From NCBI RefSeq assembly GCF_014650915.1, contig NZ_BMVW01000020.1, forward strand, positions 71,164-135,163: DNA of 64,000 bases. Reading direction: 5' to 3'. The notes beneath the pieces are model-generated. The model made no database searches. It worked only from the letters and a program-made list of their open reading frames with translations, and had not been told where the DNA came from. This document shows, piece by piece, positions 52,608 through 61,293 of this stretch. A program made the position numbers and the translations under genes. How positions within the stretch are numbered: the first letter of the stretch is position 1; every line of letters starts with the position of its first letter. This DNA is from Streptomyces poonensis. GTDB lineage: Bacteria; Actinomycetota; Actinomycetes; Streptomycetales; Streptomycetaceae.

Positions 52608-53834
52608 TCACCGTAGCGGCAGGGTGACGTGCACCCGCCACATTCCGTCGTACGGCCCGTACGTGGCCGCACCGCCGAGCAGGACGGCCCGCTCGCGCAG
52701 CCCGCGCAGCCCGGAGCCGCCGCCGCGGGACCCGCCGGACCCGGCCGGCTGCTTGTTGTGCACCTCCATCTCCAGTCGGCCGTCGAGGACTTCGATCCGC
52801 ACGGTCACCGGCACCGAGCCCGCGTGCCGCAGCACGTTGGTGAGGCACTCCTGCAGCATCCGGTAGCCCTCGCGCGAGACCGGCCCGGGCACGGCGTCGA
52901 GGTCCCCGCCGATCCGGGTGGTCACGTCGGCCCCGGCCCCGCGCGCCGACTCCACCAGCCGTCCGGCCTGCGCGAGCGTGGGCCGGTGCGCCGTCGGGTC
53001 GGCGTCCTCGCGCAACAGCCGGAGCACCCGGTCCAGTTCGGACAGCGCCTCACGCCCGGTGTCCTCGATGGCGGCCAGTGCCCGGTCGGTGAACTCCGGC
53101 GTCCCGGCCGCGCGTGCCGCGCCCGCCTGCACCACGGCGATGGTGAGCGCGTGCCCGATGGTGTCGTGCAGCTCGCGGGCGAGCCGTGTGCGCTCCAGCA
53201 ACCGCTCGGTCCGCTCCTCCAGTTCCGCGAGCCGCTCCGCCGGGGACGGGCCGAGCAGCCGGGGTGCGAGGTCGGCCATCAGCGCGCCGGCCCCCCATAC
53301 GACGGCGACCAGCGCGGCGCCGGACACCGGGGCCAGCAGCGGGTACCACCACCCCCATCGCGCGGGCAGCAGCATGGGCGCGGGCCCGAACGGCGGCCAC
53401 AGGGACGGCATCAGCAGACCCAGCGTCAGCACGATGCCGTTGAGCGTGACCACAGTGACCCCGAAGCCGAGCCACAGCCGCAGGGTCAGCCACATGAAGA
53501 CCCGCCACCGGTCGCCCCACGAGCTCGAGGGCGAACCGGCGATCTCCGGCGCCGGATACTCGTGCGGCGCCTGCGGCCCGGGGTAGAGCAGCAGCCGCGC
53601 CTGCATTGTCTCGGCGACCCGGATGCCAGGAATCAACGCGGCGAGCCCGAGCAGCGGGAGCGGCACGAAGAGCAGCGGCCACATGCCCGCACCGGGGTCC
53701 TCAAGGCCCGGGAAGACCACCCCGACGACCACCACGGCGGCCACCGCGCCCATGAACAGGTGCAGCCACCGGGTGTACGTGACCGCACGCGAGACGGGCC
53801 GTAGCAGTCGATGGAGACGCTTCATGAGGGCCAT
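52608..53834 (-). CDS. Sensor histidine kinase (HisKA_3)
   Basis: 408 residues. Four or so membrane helices in the first 230 residues with little extracellular sequence. Then a dimerisation region with the phosphorylated histidine in RLARELHDTIGHALTIAVVQ, and a HATPase_c domain (REGYRMLQECLTNVLRHAG, GSGLRGLRERAVLLGG). Membrane-sensing type common beside ABC-2 exporters. Start ATG 53834 with a weak GGGA; ATG 53825 also possible. Confidence 0.93.
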   Translation of the reverse strand: MALMKRLHRLLRPVSRAVTYTRWLHLFMGAVAAVVVVGVVFPGLEDPGAGMWPLLFVPLPLLGLAALIPGIRVAETMQARLLLYPGPQAPHEYPAPEIAGSPSSSWGDRWRVFMWLTLRLWLGFGVTVVTLNGIVLTLGLLMPSLWPPFGPAPMLLPARWGWWYPLLAPVSGAALVAVVWGAGALMADLAPRLLGPSPAERLAELEERTERLLERTRLARELHDTIGHALTIAVVQAGAARAAGTPEFTDRALAAIEDTGREALSELDRVLRLLREDADPTAHRPTLAQAGRLVESARGAGADVTTRIGGDLDAVPGPVSREGYRMLQECLTNVLRHAGSVPVTVRIEVLDGRLEMEVHNKQPAGSGGSRGGGSGLRGLRERAVLLGGAATYGPYDGMWRVHVTLPLR

Positions 53835-53859
53835 GATCCCAGCGGGGTAAGGCAGTTGG

Positions 53860-53877
53860 CTCCCCCACGTGGGGGAG
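53860..53877. promoter_or_regulatory. 18-bp perfect palindrome between kinase and ABC genes
   Basis: CTCCCCCACGTGGGGGAG, followed at once by a second dyad (TCCCCTCCGCCGGGGGA, 53883-53899). Sits 26 bp from the kinase start and 58 bp from the ATPase start. Likely response-regulator operator. Confidence 0.65.
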
Positions 53878-53934
53878 GACGTCCCCTCCGCCGGGGGAAG
53901 CGGACACGGCCCTGTGGACGGCACCGTCGTCACC

Positions 53935-54858
53935 ATGACAGCCATCGATGTGAAGGACCTGACCAAGGTCTACGGACAGGTGCGCGCGGTCGACCGCCTC
54001 ACCTTCTCCGTCCGGCCCGGCCAGGTCACCGGGTTCCTCGGCCCCAACGGCGCGGGCAAGTCCACCACCATGCGTCTCATCCTCGGCCTTGACCGCCCGA
54101 GCTCCGGCACGGCGACGATCGGCGGCCGCCCGTTCACGCGGCTCGACGAGCCGCTGCGGCATGTGGGCGCCCTCCTCGACGCCCAGGCGCCGCACGGTTC
54201 GCGCACCGCCCGCAGCCACCTCCTGGCTCTCGCCGCGAGTAACCGCATCCCCGACCGGCGGGTGGACGAGGTCCTCGAACTGACGGGCATCGCGAGCGCG
54301 GCGTCCCGCAAGGTGAGGACGTTCTCCCTCGGCATGCGCCAGCGCCTCGGCATCGCCGCGGCCCTGCTCGGCGACCCCGGGGTGTTGCTGCTCGACGAAC
54401 CGTCGAACGGCCTCGACCCCGAGGGCATCATCTGGATCCGCGAGCTGATGCGCCGCCTCTCGCGGGAAAACCGCACTGTGCTGGTCTCCAGCCATCTGAT
54501 GGGCGAGACTGCCTCCTTCGCCGACCACCTGATCATCCTGGGCAAGGGCAGGCTGCTCGCGGACACGCCGATGAAGGACTTCCTCGAGGCCCGCGTCAAG
54601 CCGCGTGTCCGCGTCCGGGCAACGGAGCCCGCCCGGCTGCGAGAGGTGCTGCTGCGGCATGGCCACACCCCCGTCGAGTCGGACGACGGGCGCATGCTGA
54701 TCAACGACGCCGAGATCGACACCATCGGCCCGCTGGCCGCCCAGGAGGGCATCATTCTTCTCGAACTCGCCGCCGAAAAAGCCACGTTGGAGCAGGCCTA
54801 CCTCGACCTCACGGCTGCCGCCACGGAATTCTCCGCACGAACCCCGCAGGAGGCCTGA
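53935..54858 (+). CDS. ABC transporter ATP-binding protein (ABC-2 type)
   Basis: 307 residues. Walker A GPNGAGKST, signature FSLGMRQRL, Walker B VLLLDEPSNGLDP and the H-loop SSHLMGE. The C-terminal ~90 residues are the extra domain of BcrA/CcmA-like drug or lantibiotic exporters. No ribosome site precedes ATG 53935, so it may be leaderless. Two bases before the permease start. Confidence 0.94.
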   Translation: MTAIDVKDLTKVYGQVRAVDRLTFSVRPGQVTGFLGPNGAGKSTTMRLILGLDRPSSGTATIGGRPFTRLDEPLRHVGALLDAQAPHGSRTARSHLLALAASNRIPDRRVDEVLELTGIASAASRKVRTFSLGMRQRLGIAAALLGDPGVLLLDEPSNGLDPEGIIWIRELMRRLSRENRTVLVSSHLMGETASFADHLIILGKGRLLADTPMKDFLEARVKPRVRVRATEPARLREVLLRHGHTPVESDDGRMLINDAEIDTIGPLAAQEGIILLELAAEKATLEQAYLDLTAAATEFSARTPQEA

Positions 54859-54860
54859 CC

Positions 54861-55598
54861 ATGTCCACCGCAGCCGTGCTCCGCTCCGAGTGGATCAAAA
54901 TCAGGACCCTCCGCGGCACCGCGTGGTCGCTGCTGGCCGTCTTCCTGCTGACGGCCGGCTTCGCCATCGCGGCCAACGCGGCGACCGGCGACTCCGAGGC
55001 GGACAGCGCCGACTTCGACCCGCTCTTCTCCGTCTTCCTCGGCCTCAACCTGGGCCAGATCGCGGCGATCTCCTTCGGCACGATGGCCATGTCGTCCGAG
55101 TACCAGGGGGGAGTCATCCGCGCGTCGCTGACGGCGGTGCCGAACCGGAGCCTGTTCTACGCGGCGAAGCTCGCGAACGTGGCCGGCCTCGCGCTGGCGA
55201 TGGGCCTGGTGACGACGTTCGTGTCGTTCCTGGGCGGCAGCGCCTTCCTGGGCGACGCGGCGCTGAGCCTGGGCGACGGGGACGCGCTGCTCGCCTGCCT
55301 GGGCGGGGCCGTTTACCTCGCGCTGATGACGCTCTTCGCGGCCGGCCTGACGGCGGTGCTGCGCAGCGGCCTCGCCGTGCTCAGCATCCTGATCCCGTTC
55401 ATCCTCATCGTCTCCATGGTCCTCGGCGAGACGTCGGGTACCGTCGCCGACTACCTCCCCGACCGCGCAGGACAGCAAATCCTGTACGTGGACCCGCCGA
55501 GTGACCTGGCGCCGTTGGCAGGCCTTGGAGTGACGGCACTATGGACGGGCGCGGCGGTGGTGGCGGGGTGGTGGTGTCTGAGGCGCAGGGACGCATAG
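54861..55598 (+). CDS. ABC-2 type permease
   Basis: 245 residues, six hydrophobic segments, begins VLRSEWIKIRTLRGTAWSLL as is usual for this family; GTMAMSSEYQGGVIRASLTA is the conserved loop. GGAGG before ATG 54861. With the ATPase it forms an exporter whose expression is probably induced by the neighbouring two-component system, perhaps by a cell-envelope antibiotic. Confidence 0.92.
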   Translation: MSTAAVLRSEWIKIRTLRGTAWSLLAVFLLTAGFAIAANAATGDSEADSADFDPLFSVFLGLNLGQIAAISFGTMAMSSEYQGGVIRASLTAVPNRSLFYAAKLANVAGLALAMGLVTTFVSFLGGSAFLGDAALSLGDGDALLACLGGAVYLALMTLFAAGLTAVLRSGLAVLSILIPFILIVSMVLGETSGTVADYLPDRAGQQILYVDPPSDLAPLAGLGVTALWTGAAVVAGWWCLRRRDA

Positions 55599-56274
55599 GT
55601 CCCACGGGGCAGGAGGGTCGTGATCAGACCGACGGGTCTCCAGCAGGCCACATCCTGTGGCCGGCCAGGGGTGCCTCTTGGACTTCGACTTAACCGGTCC
55701 AACAGTCAGTTGACCTTCCGCTCATTTCCAGCCCAGTACAGAATCACCTTCCTTGTGGCCCCGCCCCCCCGACGCCGAACCCGCAGAACGCCACCAGCGC
55801 CCGCTCTTTCCCACCACCATGTTGTCAAAGGCGGCCGGATTCCCTCTGCAGCGATCCCAGGTCGAGGCGGCCCGCGCGGGTGTGATCGGCCAGGACCAGG
55901 AGGTCACGGGATGGGTCGGAGTCACAGGACTGCGGGCACCGACACCCTGCCGTTCTGGCAGGGACAGGTCAGAGTCAGCCCAGCGGTAAGGCGCTCCCAT
56001 ACCTGCCCGGGCCGGTTCCGGCAGGTCGATCCCAGTGATCTACGGAGCACCGACGGTCGGCAGCACCGCGGCGCGGACCGTGGCGCACAACTCCTGAGCG
56101 TGTATCCGAAAATCTTGCGCGTATCGGAGGGCGATACCGTTCGGGGCGGCAGGCGTTGACATAGCCCTCGCCGGGTGTTCGATCGAAGCGCCGGCATCGT
56201 CCGCCCACCCGGCGAGGCAGTGGTCAGTGTGCGCCCTCCCTGTATGCCAATGCGCCGGCTGCCGAACATAAGCG
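55599..56274. other. Gene-poor interval
   Basis: About 675 bp of short frames. A minus-strand stretch beginning MSTPAAPNGIALRYAQDFRI (from about 56160) looks protein-like for 40 codons and then stops; I cannot name it. Confidence 0.4.
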
Positions 56275-56430
56275 ATTACGCGGTCTGCTGCGCGGCCGGG
56301 CCGCACAGTGGTGCGGGCGGTGATGGTGCCGCTGTCGCTGCATGGCCTGTCACCTGCGCAGATCGCGGTGCTGGCGGAGTATGACCCAGCCACGGTGCGC
56401 CGGTGGATCGGCCGTTTCGACGGCGAAGTC
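56275..56430 (+). pseudogene. IS630-family transposase, N-terminal fragment
   Basis: VVRAVMVPLSLHGLSPAQIA, then VLAEYDPATVRRWIGRFDGE. The helix-turn-helix start of an IS630 transposase, cut before the catalytic domain. Confidence 0.65.
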
Positions 56431-56903
56431 CACTTGGCCGCACTACACCGCCTTCCCGCTCGGCGACCAGTCCAGCCGCCCGCACCGCGACTTACGTCAA
56501 CGAATCGGTAGCGCTCGCACCAGCAGCACGCCTTACGGCGTCCGAGTGGTCCGTCGTGGATCTGTCACCACAGGATGAGCATCACGAGCGTCAAGGCCGA
56601 TGCGCTTCGCCTTACGCGACGCCGGCGCCTTTTCGTGGATCGAGATCGTTACCGACGACGCACCGATCCGCCTGTGCACCGTGTAACCCGAAGCCCGTTC
56701 CAGACCACCTGCCGGATCCTTACGCAACGTAGTCAGCACCAAGTCGGCACGGAAGGGGCGGGAACGGTTGATGACGTGGGTTTTTAGTCAGCACCGAACC
56801 AGCACTGGAGTCAGCACGGCGCCCCGAAATAGCCTCTGACCTGCGCATTCCTACGGTGTGGCGACACGCAACCGTCCCCGTCAACCGCCAGGAAGTGGTA
56901 CCG
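56431..56903. other. Interval of unassigned DNA
   Basis: About 470 bp; fragmentary frames only. No inverted repeat marks an element end. Confidence 0.35.
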
Positions 56904-56984
56904 ATGTCCTCCGCCGTGACCGCTCCACCAGCTCCGTCCAACCTCCGGCGCATCGTCGCCGCGTCCCTCATCGGCACCACCTGA
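56904..56984 (+). pseudogene. MHS-type MFS transporter start codon stub
   Basis: MSSAVTAPPAPSNLRRIVAA, then SLIGTT and a stop: the opening of metabolite:H+ symporters (consensus RR-AAS-IGTTIEWYDF). AGGAAG precedes it. Everything past residue 26 is gone. Confidence 0.6.
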
Positions 56985-57125
56985 CCCAGCACCGGCTACG
57001 GACCGCGCTGATTAACACCCGTCATGCTGATGTGGCTGAGCCCGTGAAGGGATGCCTGACACCCAATCAGTCACTACGCACCGTAAGGAACGCCTGCCAA
57101 TCCCTTGAGGGGGGACAGCCCTTGG

Positions 57126-57248
57126 TCATGCGGACTGGTCCGTCTGATCGGTTCGGGCTCGCGCTTTCTGGGCGATCTGCTCGAACGCGTTCGGCGGCAT
57201 CCCGCCGACTGCGCTGTGCTGTCGCCTGGTGTTGTAGAAGCGTCTCGG
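57126..57248 (-). pseudogene. IS3-family transposase, C-terminal fragment
   Basis: RRFYNTRRQHSAVGGMPPNA followed by FEQIAQKARARTDQTDQSA and a stop: the integrase-core ending of IS3 transposases. It abuts the NUDIX fragment, whose reading is lost at this point. Confidence 0.72.
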
Positions 57249-57414
57249 CTCTTCTCTCCCAGATGGAGATCGACTTGGTCGCCGAGCAGGGCCCAGTGAC
57301 CCTCGTACGTCGGCCAGTCCCGCCCGATCAGCAGCACCTGGCCGTCCGGCGCGATAGCCACCACGTCGGCGGTGTGCGGGTGTCCTCGGAAGTTTGGGGC
57401 GCTTCGTCGGTCAT
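57249..57414 (-). pseudogene. NUDIX hydrolase 5' fragment
   Basis: ATG 57414 with GAAGGAG upstream; after about seven codons a frameshift leads into HTADVVAIAPDGQVLLIGRD, then WPTYEGHWALLGDQVDLHLG. Cut just before the NUDIX box by the IS3 remnant. Confidence 0.65.
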
Positions 57415-57531
57415 CGTGCTCCTTCGCTGGTCGGACCGCCCGGCTCCCGGGTGGGGCCGTGCCGTGCCCTTCTGTGTGGGTTCGCAGCCAGCTCGAATGG
57501 CTGCAGGCACCCGTGTGGTGCTGCCTGACGG

Positions 57532-57717
57532 TCAGCGGTCGACGACGTCCTTGTCGAGGTCGCGGTGGACCAGGTCCACGACCAGGTGGCGGCCGGCGAA
57601 CTGCTGGGCGGCGGCCAGTCCGTACACGGCGGCTTGCTCGACGTCCCCGGCGACCACGGCGCGCAGCGCCATCGCCGTGGTCGCGGCCCGGTATCGCCCG
57701 CCCGCACACTGCGTCAC
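57532..57717 (-). CDS. Small conserved-looking hypothetical protein
   Basis: 61 residues from GTG 57717: TQCAGGRYRAATTAMALRAV, VAGDVEQAAVYGLAAAQQFA, GRHLVVDLVHRDLDKDVVDR. Helical, possibly TPR-like, with good codon bias. Start uncertain. Function unknown. Confidence 0.5.
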   Translation of the reverse strand: MTQCAGGRYRAATTAMALRAVVAGDVEQAAVYGLAAAQQFAGRHLVVDLVHRDLDKDVVDR

Positions 57718-57880
57718 CACGGTGAGCGGCCCGCGCCGCCGGTGCCGCGTCCGGTCACCGGGGCCGCCGAACGACAACTGTGGCCGGGCTCAACCAAGTT
57801 GGCGGGCCGAACTGTCAGTGGGCGTCGGTACCGTCATAGGCGCACCCCTCCCTGTTCCCGCCCCCTGTGAGGACACCGCC

Positions 57881-58324
57881 ATGCCCCACGTTTGTGGCCA
57901 CTACCGCCGGGACGGCTCCTACGTCCGACCGCACTACCGCCGCTCCAGAGGATCGACCGGCACCACCGCCCCCTCCCGGCCCGCCCCCTATCCCCGCGCC
58001 ACCCCGACCGTGCCCGGCCCGACCACGCGCGTGCGCAGCCACGTCCGCAGCAACGGCTCCTACGTCCGGGCCCACCGCCGCCGCATCGGCACCCCCGCCA
58101 AGGTGGCCGGGGGCGGGGGCGGCGCCGTGCTGCTCGTGCTCCTGATGCTGGGGCTGCTGAACGGCGGCGGCACGGAGTCCTCGCCGGTCCCCGACCGGCC
58201 GGAGTCCTCGGCCAGCGCGCCCGCCCGCTCCCCCCCCCTGACGGCGGGCCGTCCGCCCGCGCGCTTTCGTGGTCCCGGCTCCTCATGGTCCGGGACCACG
58301 CGCATGTCCGGGGGCCGCGAGTGA
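57881..58324 (+). CDS. Small membrane protein with GSYVRPHYRR repeats
   Basis: 147 residues. Two copies of a motif, VCGHYRRDGSYVRPHYRR and RSHVRSNGSYVRAHRRR, then one transmembrane helix (GGGGGAVLLVLLMLGLL) and a Pro/Ser/Arg-rich tail. Arg/His/Tyr-rich N-terminus presumably cytoplasmic. ATG 57881 has GAGGA. Such motif proteins are common in streptomycetes; no role known. Confidence 0.65.
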   Translation: MPHVCGHYRRDGSYVRPHYRRSRGSTGTTAPSRPAPYPRATPTVPGPTTRVRSHVRSNGSYVRAHRRRIGTPAKVAGGGGGAVLLVLLMLGLLNGGGTESSPVPDRPESSASAPARSPPLTAGRPPARFRGPGSSWSGTTRMSGGRE

Positions 58325-58430
58325 CAGACGCGGACCGCCGGGAGGCGGAACAATACGGGAAGAGGATTTCCGGCAATATCGGACCGGTGTCCGAGGGGGG
58401 CACGGGTGGCCGGGGAGGGGGCTGAGGGGC

Positions 58431-58745
58431 ATGGCCGGCGAGGCCGGGGGATGGACGTTCCTGACCAACCATGCGCGGGTGCTGCTGGCCATCGCGCGGG
58501 ACCCGGACGTGTCGCTGCGGCAGGTGGCCGCCGCCTGCCGGATCAGCGAGCGCACCGCCGGGGCCATCGTGGCGGACCTGGAACGCGCGGGCTATCTGCA
58601 GCGCGAGCGGGTGGGGCGACGCAACCACTATGCGCTGCACCCGGACCGGCCGCTGAGACATCCGGCCGAGGATCATCTGCCGGTGCGCGTCCTGCTGGAG
58701 TGCTTCGCCGCCCTGGAGGCGGATCCCGCGCCCTCCCCTGGCTGA
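58431..58745 (+). CDS. Winged-helix transcriptional regulator
   Basis: 104 residues. WTFLTNHARVLLAIARDPDV, then SLRQVAAACRISERTAGAIV and ADLERAGYLQRERVGRRNHY, a MarR/ArsR-like winged helix without an obvious effector domain. This small family often precedes STAS or anti-sigma genes in streptomycetes (recollection). 21 bp before the STAS gene. Confidence 0.82.
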   Translation: MAGEAGGWTFLTNHARVLLAIARDPDVSLRQVAAACRISERTAGAIVADLERAGYLQRERVGRRNHYALHPDRPLRHPAEDHLPVRVLLECFAALEADPAPSPG

Positions 58746-58757
58746 GCAAGGAGAAAG

Positions 58758-58799
58758 GGGCATGCCATGGGGCCCGACGGGCATGCCATGGGGCCCGAC
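58758..58799. repeat. 21-bp tandem duplication over a start region
   Basis: Two exact 21-bp copies (58758-58778, 58779-58799) each with two ATGs. Adds seven codons and a second start site to the STAS gene. Confidence 0.95.
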
Positions 58800-59480
58800 G
58801 CCGGAGGCCGACTGGTGATCCGCCAGGTGCCGGCGGGCCGGGCCGCGGTGCTGATCTGCCTGTCCGGCGAGCTGGACCTGGACACCACCACCCTGCTGCG
58901 CGAGGCGATCGTGCAGGTGGCGCTGCGCCCGGACGATCACCGTCGGCTGCTGCTGGACCTGTCCGCCCTCGCCTACTGCGACAACGCCGGCCTGTTCGCC
59001 CTGCTGGGCATGTGCCAGGCGCTGGACGCGGTCGGCATCACGGTCTCCATCACCGCCACCGGCTCCGTCGCCCGCGTCGCCATCACCCACCCGGGCCGGG
59101 CTGCAGCACCGGCTGCCGCTGCGGGCAACCGGTCAGGAACGGTGATGCGGGAACGGGCCGTGCGGCGTCCCGGCGTTCAGCGAGGGGGGCAGTCAGCGGC
59201 CGGATCGGACGCCGCTCAGGTACTTGCGGGCGGTGCCCTCGGTCAGCCCGGCCAGCGGCCCGAGGATCGGGTCGGGGTGTCGGTGGACGCGGCTACCGTC
59301 GTCGTATGGCGCTGGACGACGCGATCAACAGGGCGAGGCAGGAGCAGGGCCGCATGGCGGCGCCCACCTGGCCCGGCCAGAAGAACGTGCTCCAGCAAAA
59401 CCGGTGGAGACGGGGGCGGCCGAGCACGGCCGTACCCGCCCGCGTCCCAACGGGCCTCCGGCCCAGGTGTTTTGGCGTAG
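58767..59480 (+). CDS. STAS-domain protein, 3' end probably frameshifted
   Basis: 237 residues as read. Residues 15-110 are a STAS/anti-sigma-antagonist domain (LICLSGELDLDTTTLLREAI; LLLDLSALAYCDNAGLFALL, with the phosphorylatable serine position held by Cys/Asp-Asn). After ITHPGRA the sequence stops looking like a protein. In the +1 frame it continues GLQHRLPLRATGQER and a stop at 59145, the normal STAS ending. So a base was probably lost or gained near 59095. GGAG lies upstream. Confidence 0.7.
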   Translation: MGPDGHAMGPDAGGRLVIRQVPAGRAAVLICLSGELDLDTTTLLREAIVQVALRPDDHRRLLLDLSALAYCDNAGLFALLGMCQALDAVGITVSITATGSVARVAITHPGRAAAPAAAAGNRSGTVMRERAVRRPGVQRGGQSAAGSDAAQVLAGGALGQPGQRPEDRVGVSVDAATVVVWRWTTRSTGRGRSRAAWRRPPGPARRTCSSKTGGDGGGRARPYPPASQRASGPGVLA

Positions 59481-59694
59481 GCTGCTGGTAGTCCGTGCAC
59501 TGTCGGCCGTCCGTTGCTACGGCGCCGTGGTCCGGCGATCACTCGAGGCGCAGGGAGCGCCCCTACGTCAGTGGCTGTGTCCTGCGGGATCTGAGCCCGC
59601 CTACCGGCATCGCACGAGGGACCGCTGCGGCTTGGCCCTGAAGACCCGGTCGCTCCTGTTTCCCCGACGGTGCATGGCCTTGGGGAACCCGGCC
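59146..59694. other. Read-through and unassigned DNA
   Basis: After the true STAS end no convincing plus-strand gene is seen. A minus-strand fragment ending at 59193 reads DPILGPLAGLTEGTARKYLS and looks like a regulator C-terminus that I cannot identify. Confidence 0.35.
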
Positions 59695-60027
59695 ATGTCC
59701 GACTACTTCATCGACGACTTCATGTTCATCACGCCGCTGGCTCATGGGCCGGGCATCAGGCTCGTCGGCCAGGTCCTTCGAGTGCACAAGATCCCTCTGC
59801 TTCTGGCTTTGATGTCCTGCCGCCGGCAGGACAAGGACGTGACCGTCGACCTCACCGGCGTCCACTACCTCTCCCCCAGCGCACTGGAGATCCTGGTCTG
59901 CGCCGCCCGCGGCCTGCCACCCGACCTGTGCCTGACCCTGTGGGCACGCCCCGCGCTCGGCCTCCAGGAACGGCTCGCAGCGCGCGGCTGGCACGAGATG
60001 GAAAGCCTCCGGCTGAGCGAAGCCTGA
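59695..60027 (+). CDS. STAS-domain protein 2
   Basis: 110 residues. IRLVGQVLRVHKIPLLLALM, DVTVDLTGVHYLSPSALEIL and LWARPALGLQERLAARGWHE form a STAS domain with a serine pair at the usual phosphosite (LSPSAL). ATG 59695 with GGGGAA. No anti-sigma kinase is nearby. Converges on the desaturase. Confidence 0.78.
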   Translation: MSDYFIDDFMFITPLAHGPGIRLVGQVLRVHKIPLLLALMSCRRQDKDVTVDLTGVHYLSPSALEILVCAARGLPPDLCLTLWARPALGLQERLAARGWHEMESLRLSEA

Positions 60028-60064
60028 AGGTCACCCGGTACTCCGAAGAGCGTTCGCACTGCCC

Positions 60065-61201
60065 TCAGGCGGGATCTTCGCCTCGCGGCCGGCCGGGTGC
60101 TGCCCGGTGGAGATTGGGCAGGGCCATGCGGCAGATGCGGGCCCAGGTGGAGGCGTACTGCTGCAGCAGGGGGCCCGTGGTGTACGGGATGCCGTGGGCG
60201 GTGAGGACGTCGCGGACGCGGGGAGCGATCTCGGCGTAGCGGTTGCTGGGCAGGTCCGGGAAGAGATGGTGTTCGATCTGGTGGCTGAGGTTGCCGGTGA
60301 GGACATGGAGGGCGGTGCCGCCTTCGATGTTGGCCGATCCCAGGGCCTGGCGCAGGTACCACTGGCCGCGGGTTTCGTGCTCGGTCTCCTCCTCGGTGAA
60401 GGAGCGGACGCCGTCGGGGAAGTGGCCGCAGAAGATGACGGTGTGGGCCCACAGGCTGCGCGCGGTGTTGGCGGTGAGGTTGCCGAGCAAGCAGGGCACG
60501 GCGGACGGCCCGGCGAGGAGCGGGAAGAGCAGGTAGTCCTTGGCGGCCTGGCGGGCGCCTTTGCACACAGTGTTGACGGCGTCGCGGAGAAAGGCCCGCA
60601 GGGGTTTGCGGCGCTGGAGGACGGCGTCGGCCTCCAGGTCGTACAGGGCCGCCAGCCACTCGAAGAAGGGCGCGCCCAGGGCCGTGTAGAAGGGCTGGAG
60701 GAGGTGGACGGGGCGCCAGGGCTGCTCTTCGCTCATCCGCAGCACGGTGAAGCCGAGATCGCGGTCGCGGCCGACGACATTGGTCCAGGTGTGGTGGATG
60801 TGGTTGTGGGTGTGTTTCCAGGCGTAGGCCGGGGTGGGGTTGTCCCATTCCCAGGTGGTGGAGTGGATCGCCGGGTCGCGCATCCAGTCCCACTGGCCGT
60901 GCATGATGTTGTGCCCGAGTTCGAGGTTCTCCAGGATCTTGGCGGTGGTGAGGGCGGCCGTGCCGGCCAGCCAGGCCGGCGGCAGCAGGGAGATGGCCAG
61001 GGCGAGGCGTCCGCCGACCTCCAGGCGGCGGTGGACGGCCACGACGGTGTGGATGTAGCGGGCGTCCTCGGCGCCGCGGCGGGCGAGGACCTCGGCCCGG
61101 ATGCGGTCCAGCTCACGGCCCAGGGCTTCGGTGTCCGTACTCCTGGGCGGTGCGTCGGACGGATCGGGCGCGGCCGGATCGGTCGGCAGAGCAGTGGCCA
61201 T
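60065..61201 (-). CDS. Membrane fatty-acid desaturase
   Basis: 378 residues. Three histidine boxes: HNIMH, HTHNHIHH and HQIEHH, which bind the di-iron centre; hydrophobic segments between them. The HQIEHHLFPDLP box and length match linoleoyl-CoA/acyl-CoA desaturases such as mycobacterial DesA3. GGAGGAG before ATG 61201. Second gene of an operon with its electron donor; introduces double bonds into acyl chains in the membrane. Confidence 0.93.
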   Translation of the reverse strand: MATALPTDPAAPDPSDAPPRSTDTEALGRELDRIRAEVLARRGAEDARYIHTVVAVHRRLEVGGRLALAISLLPPAWLAGTAALTTAKILENLELGHNIMHGQWDWMRDPAIHSTTWEWDNPTPAYAWKHTHNHIHHTWTNVVGRDRDLGFTVLRMSEEQPWRPVHLLQPFYTALGAPFFEWLAALYDLEADAVLQRRKPLRAFLRDAVNTVCKGARQAAKDYLLFPLLAGPSAVPCLLGNLTANTARSLWAHTVIFCGHFPDGVRSFTEEETEHETRGQWYLRQALGSANIEGGTALHVLTGNLSHQIEHHLFPDLPSNRYAEIAPRVRDVLTAHGIPYTTGPLLQQYASTWARICRMALPNLHRAAPGRPRGEDPA

Positions 61202-61293
61202 GCTGGACAGCTCCTCCGGTGGGACGTGCAGGAACGTACAGGGCAAAGACGTACAGGACAGCAGGGACGCACGGAACAGTGCGGGGTGGGGGT

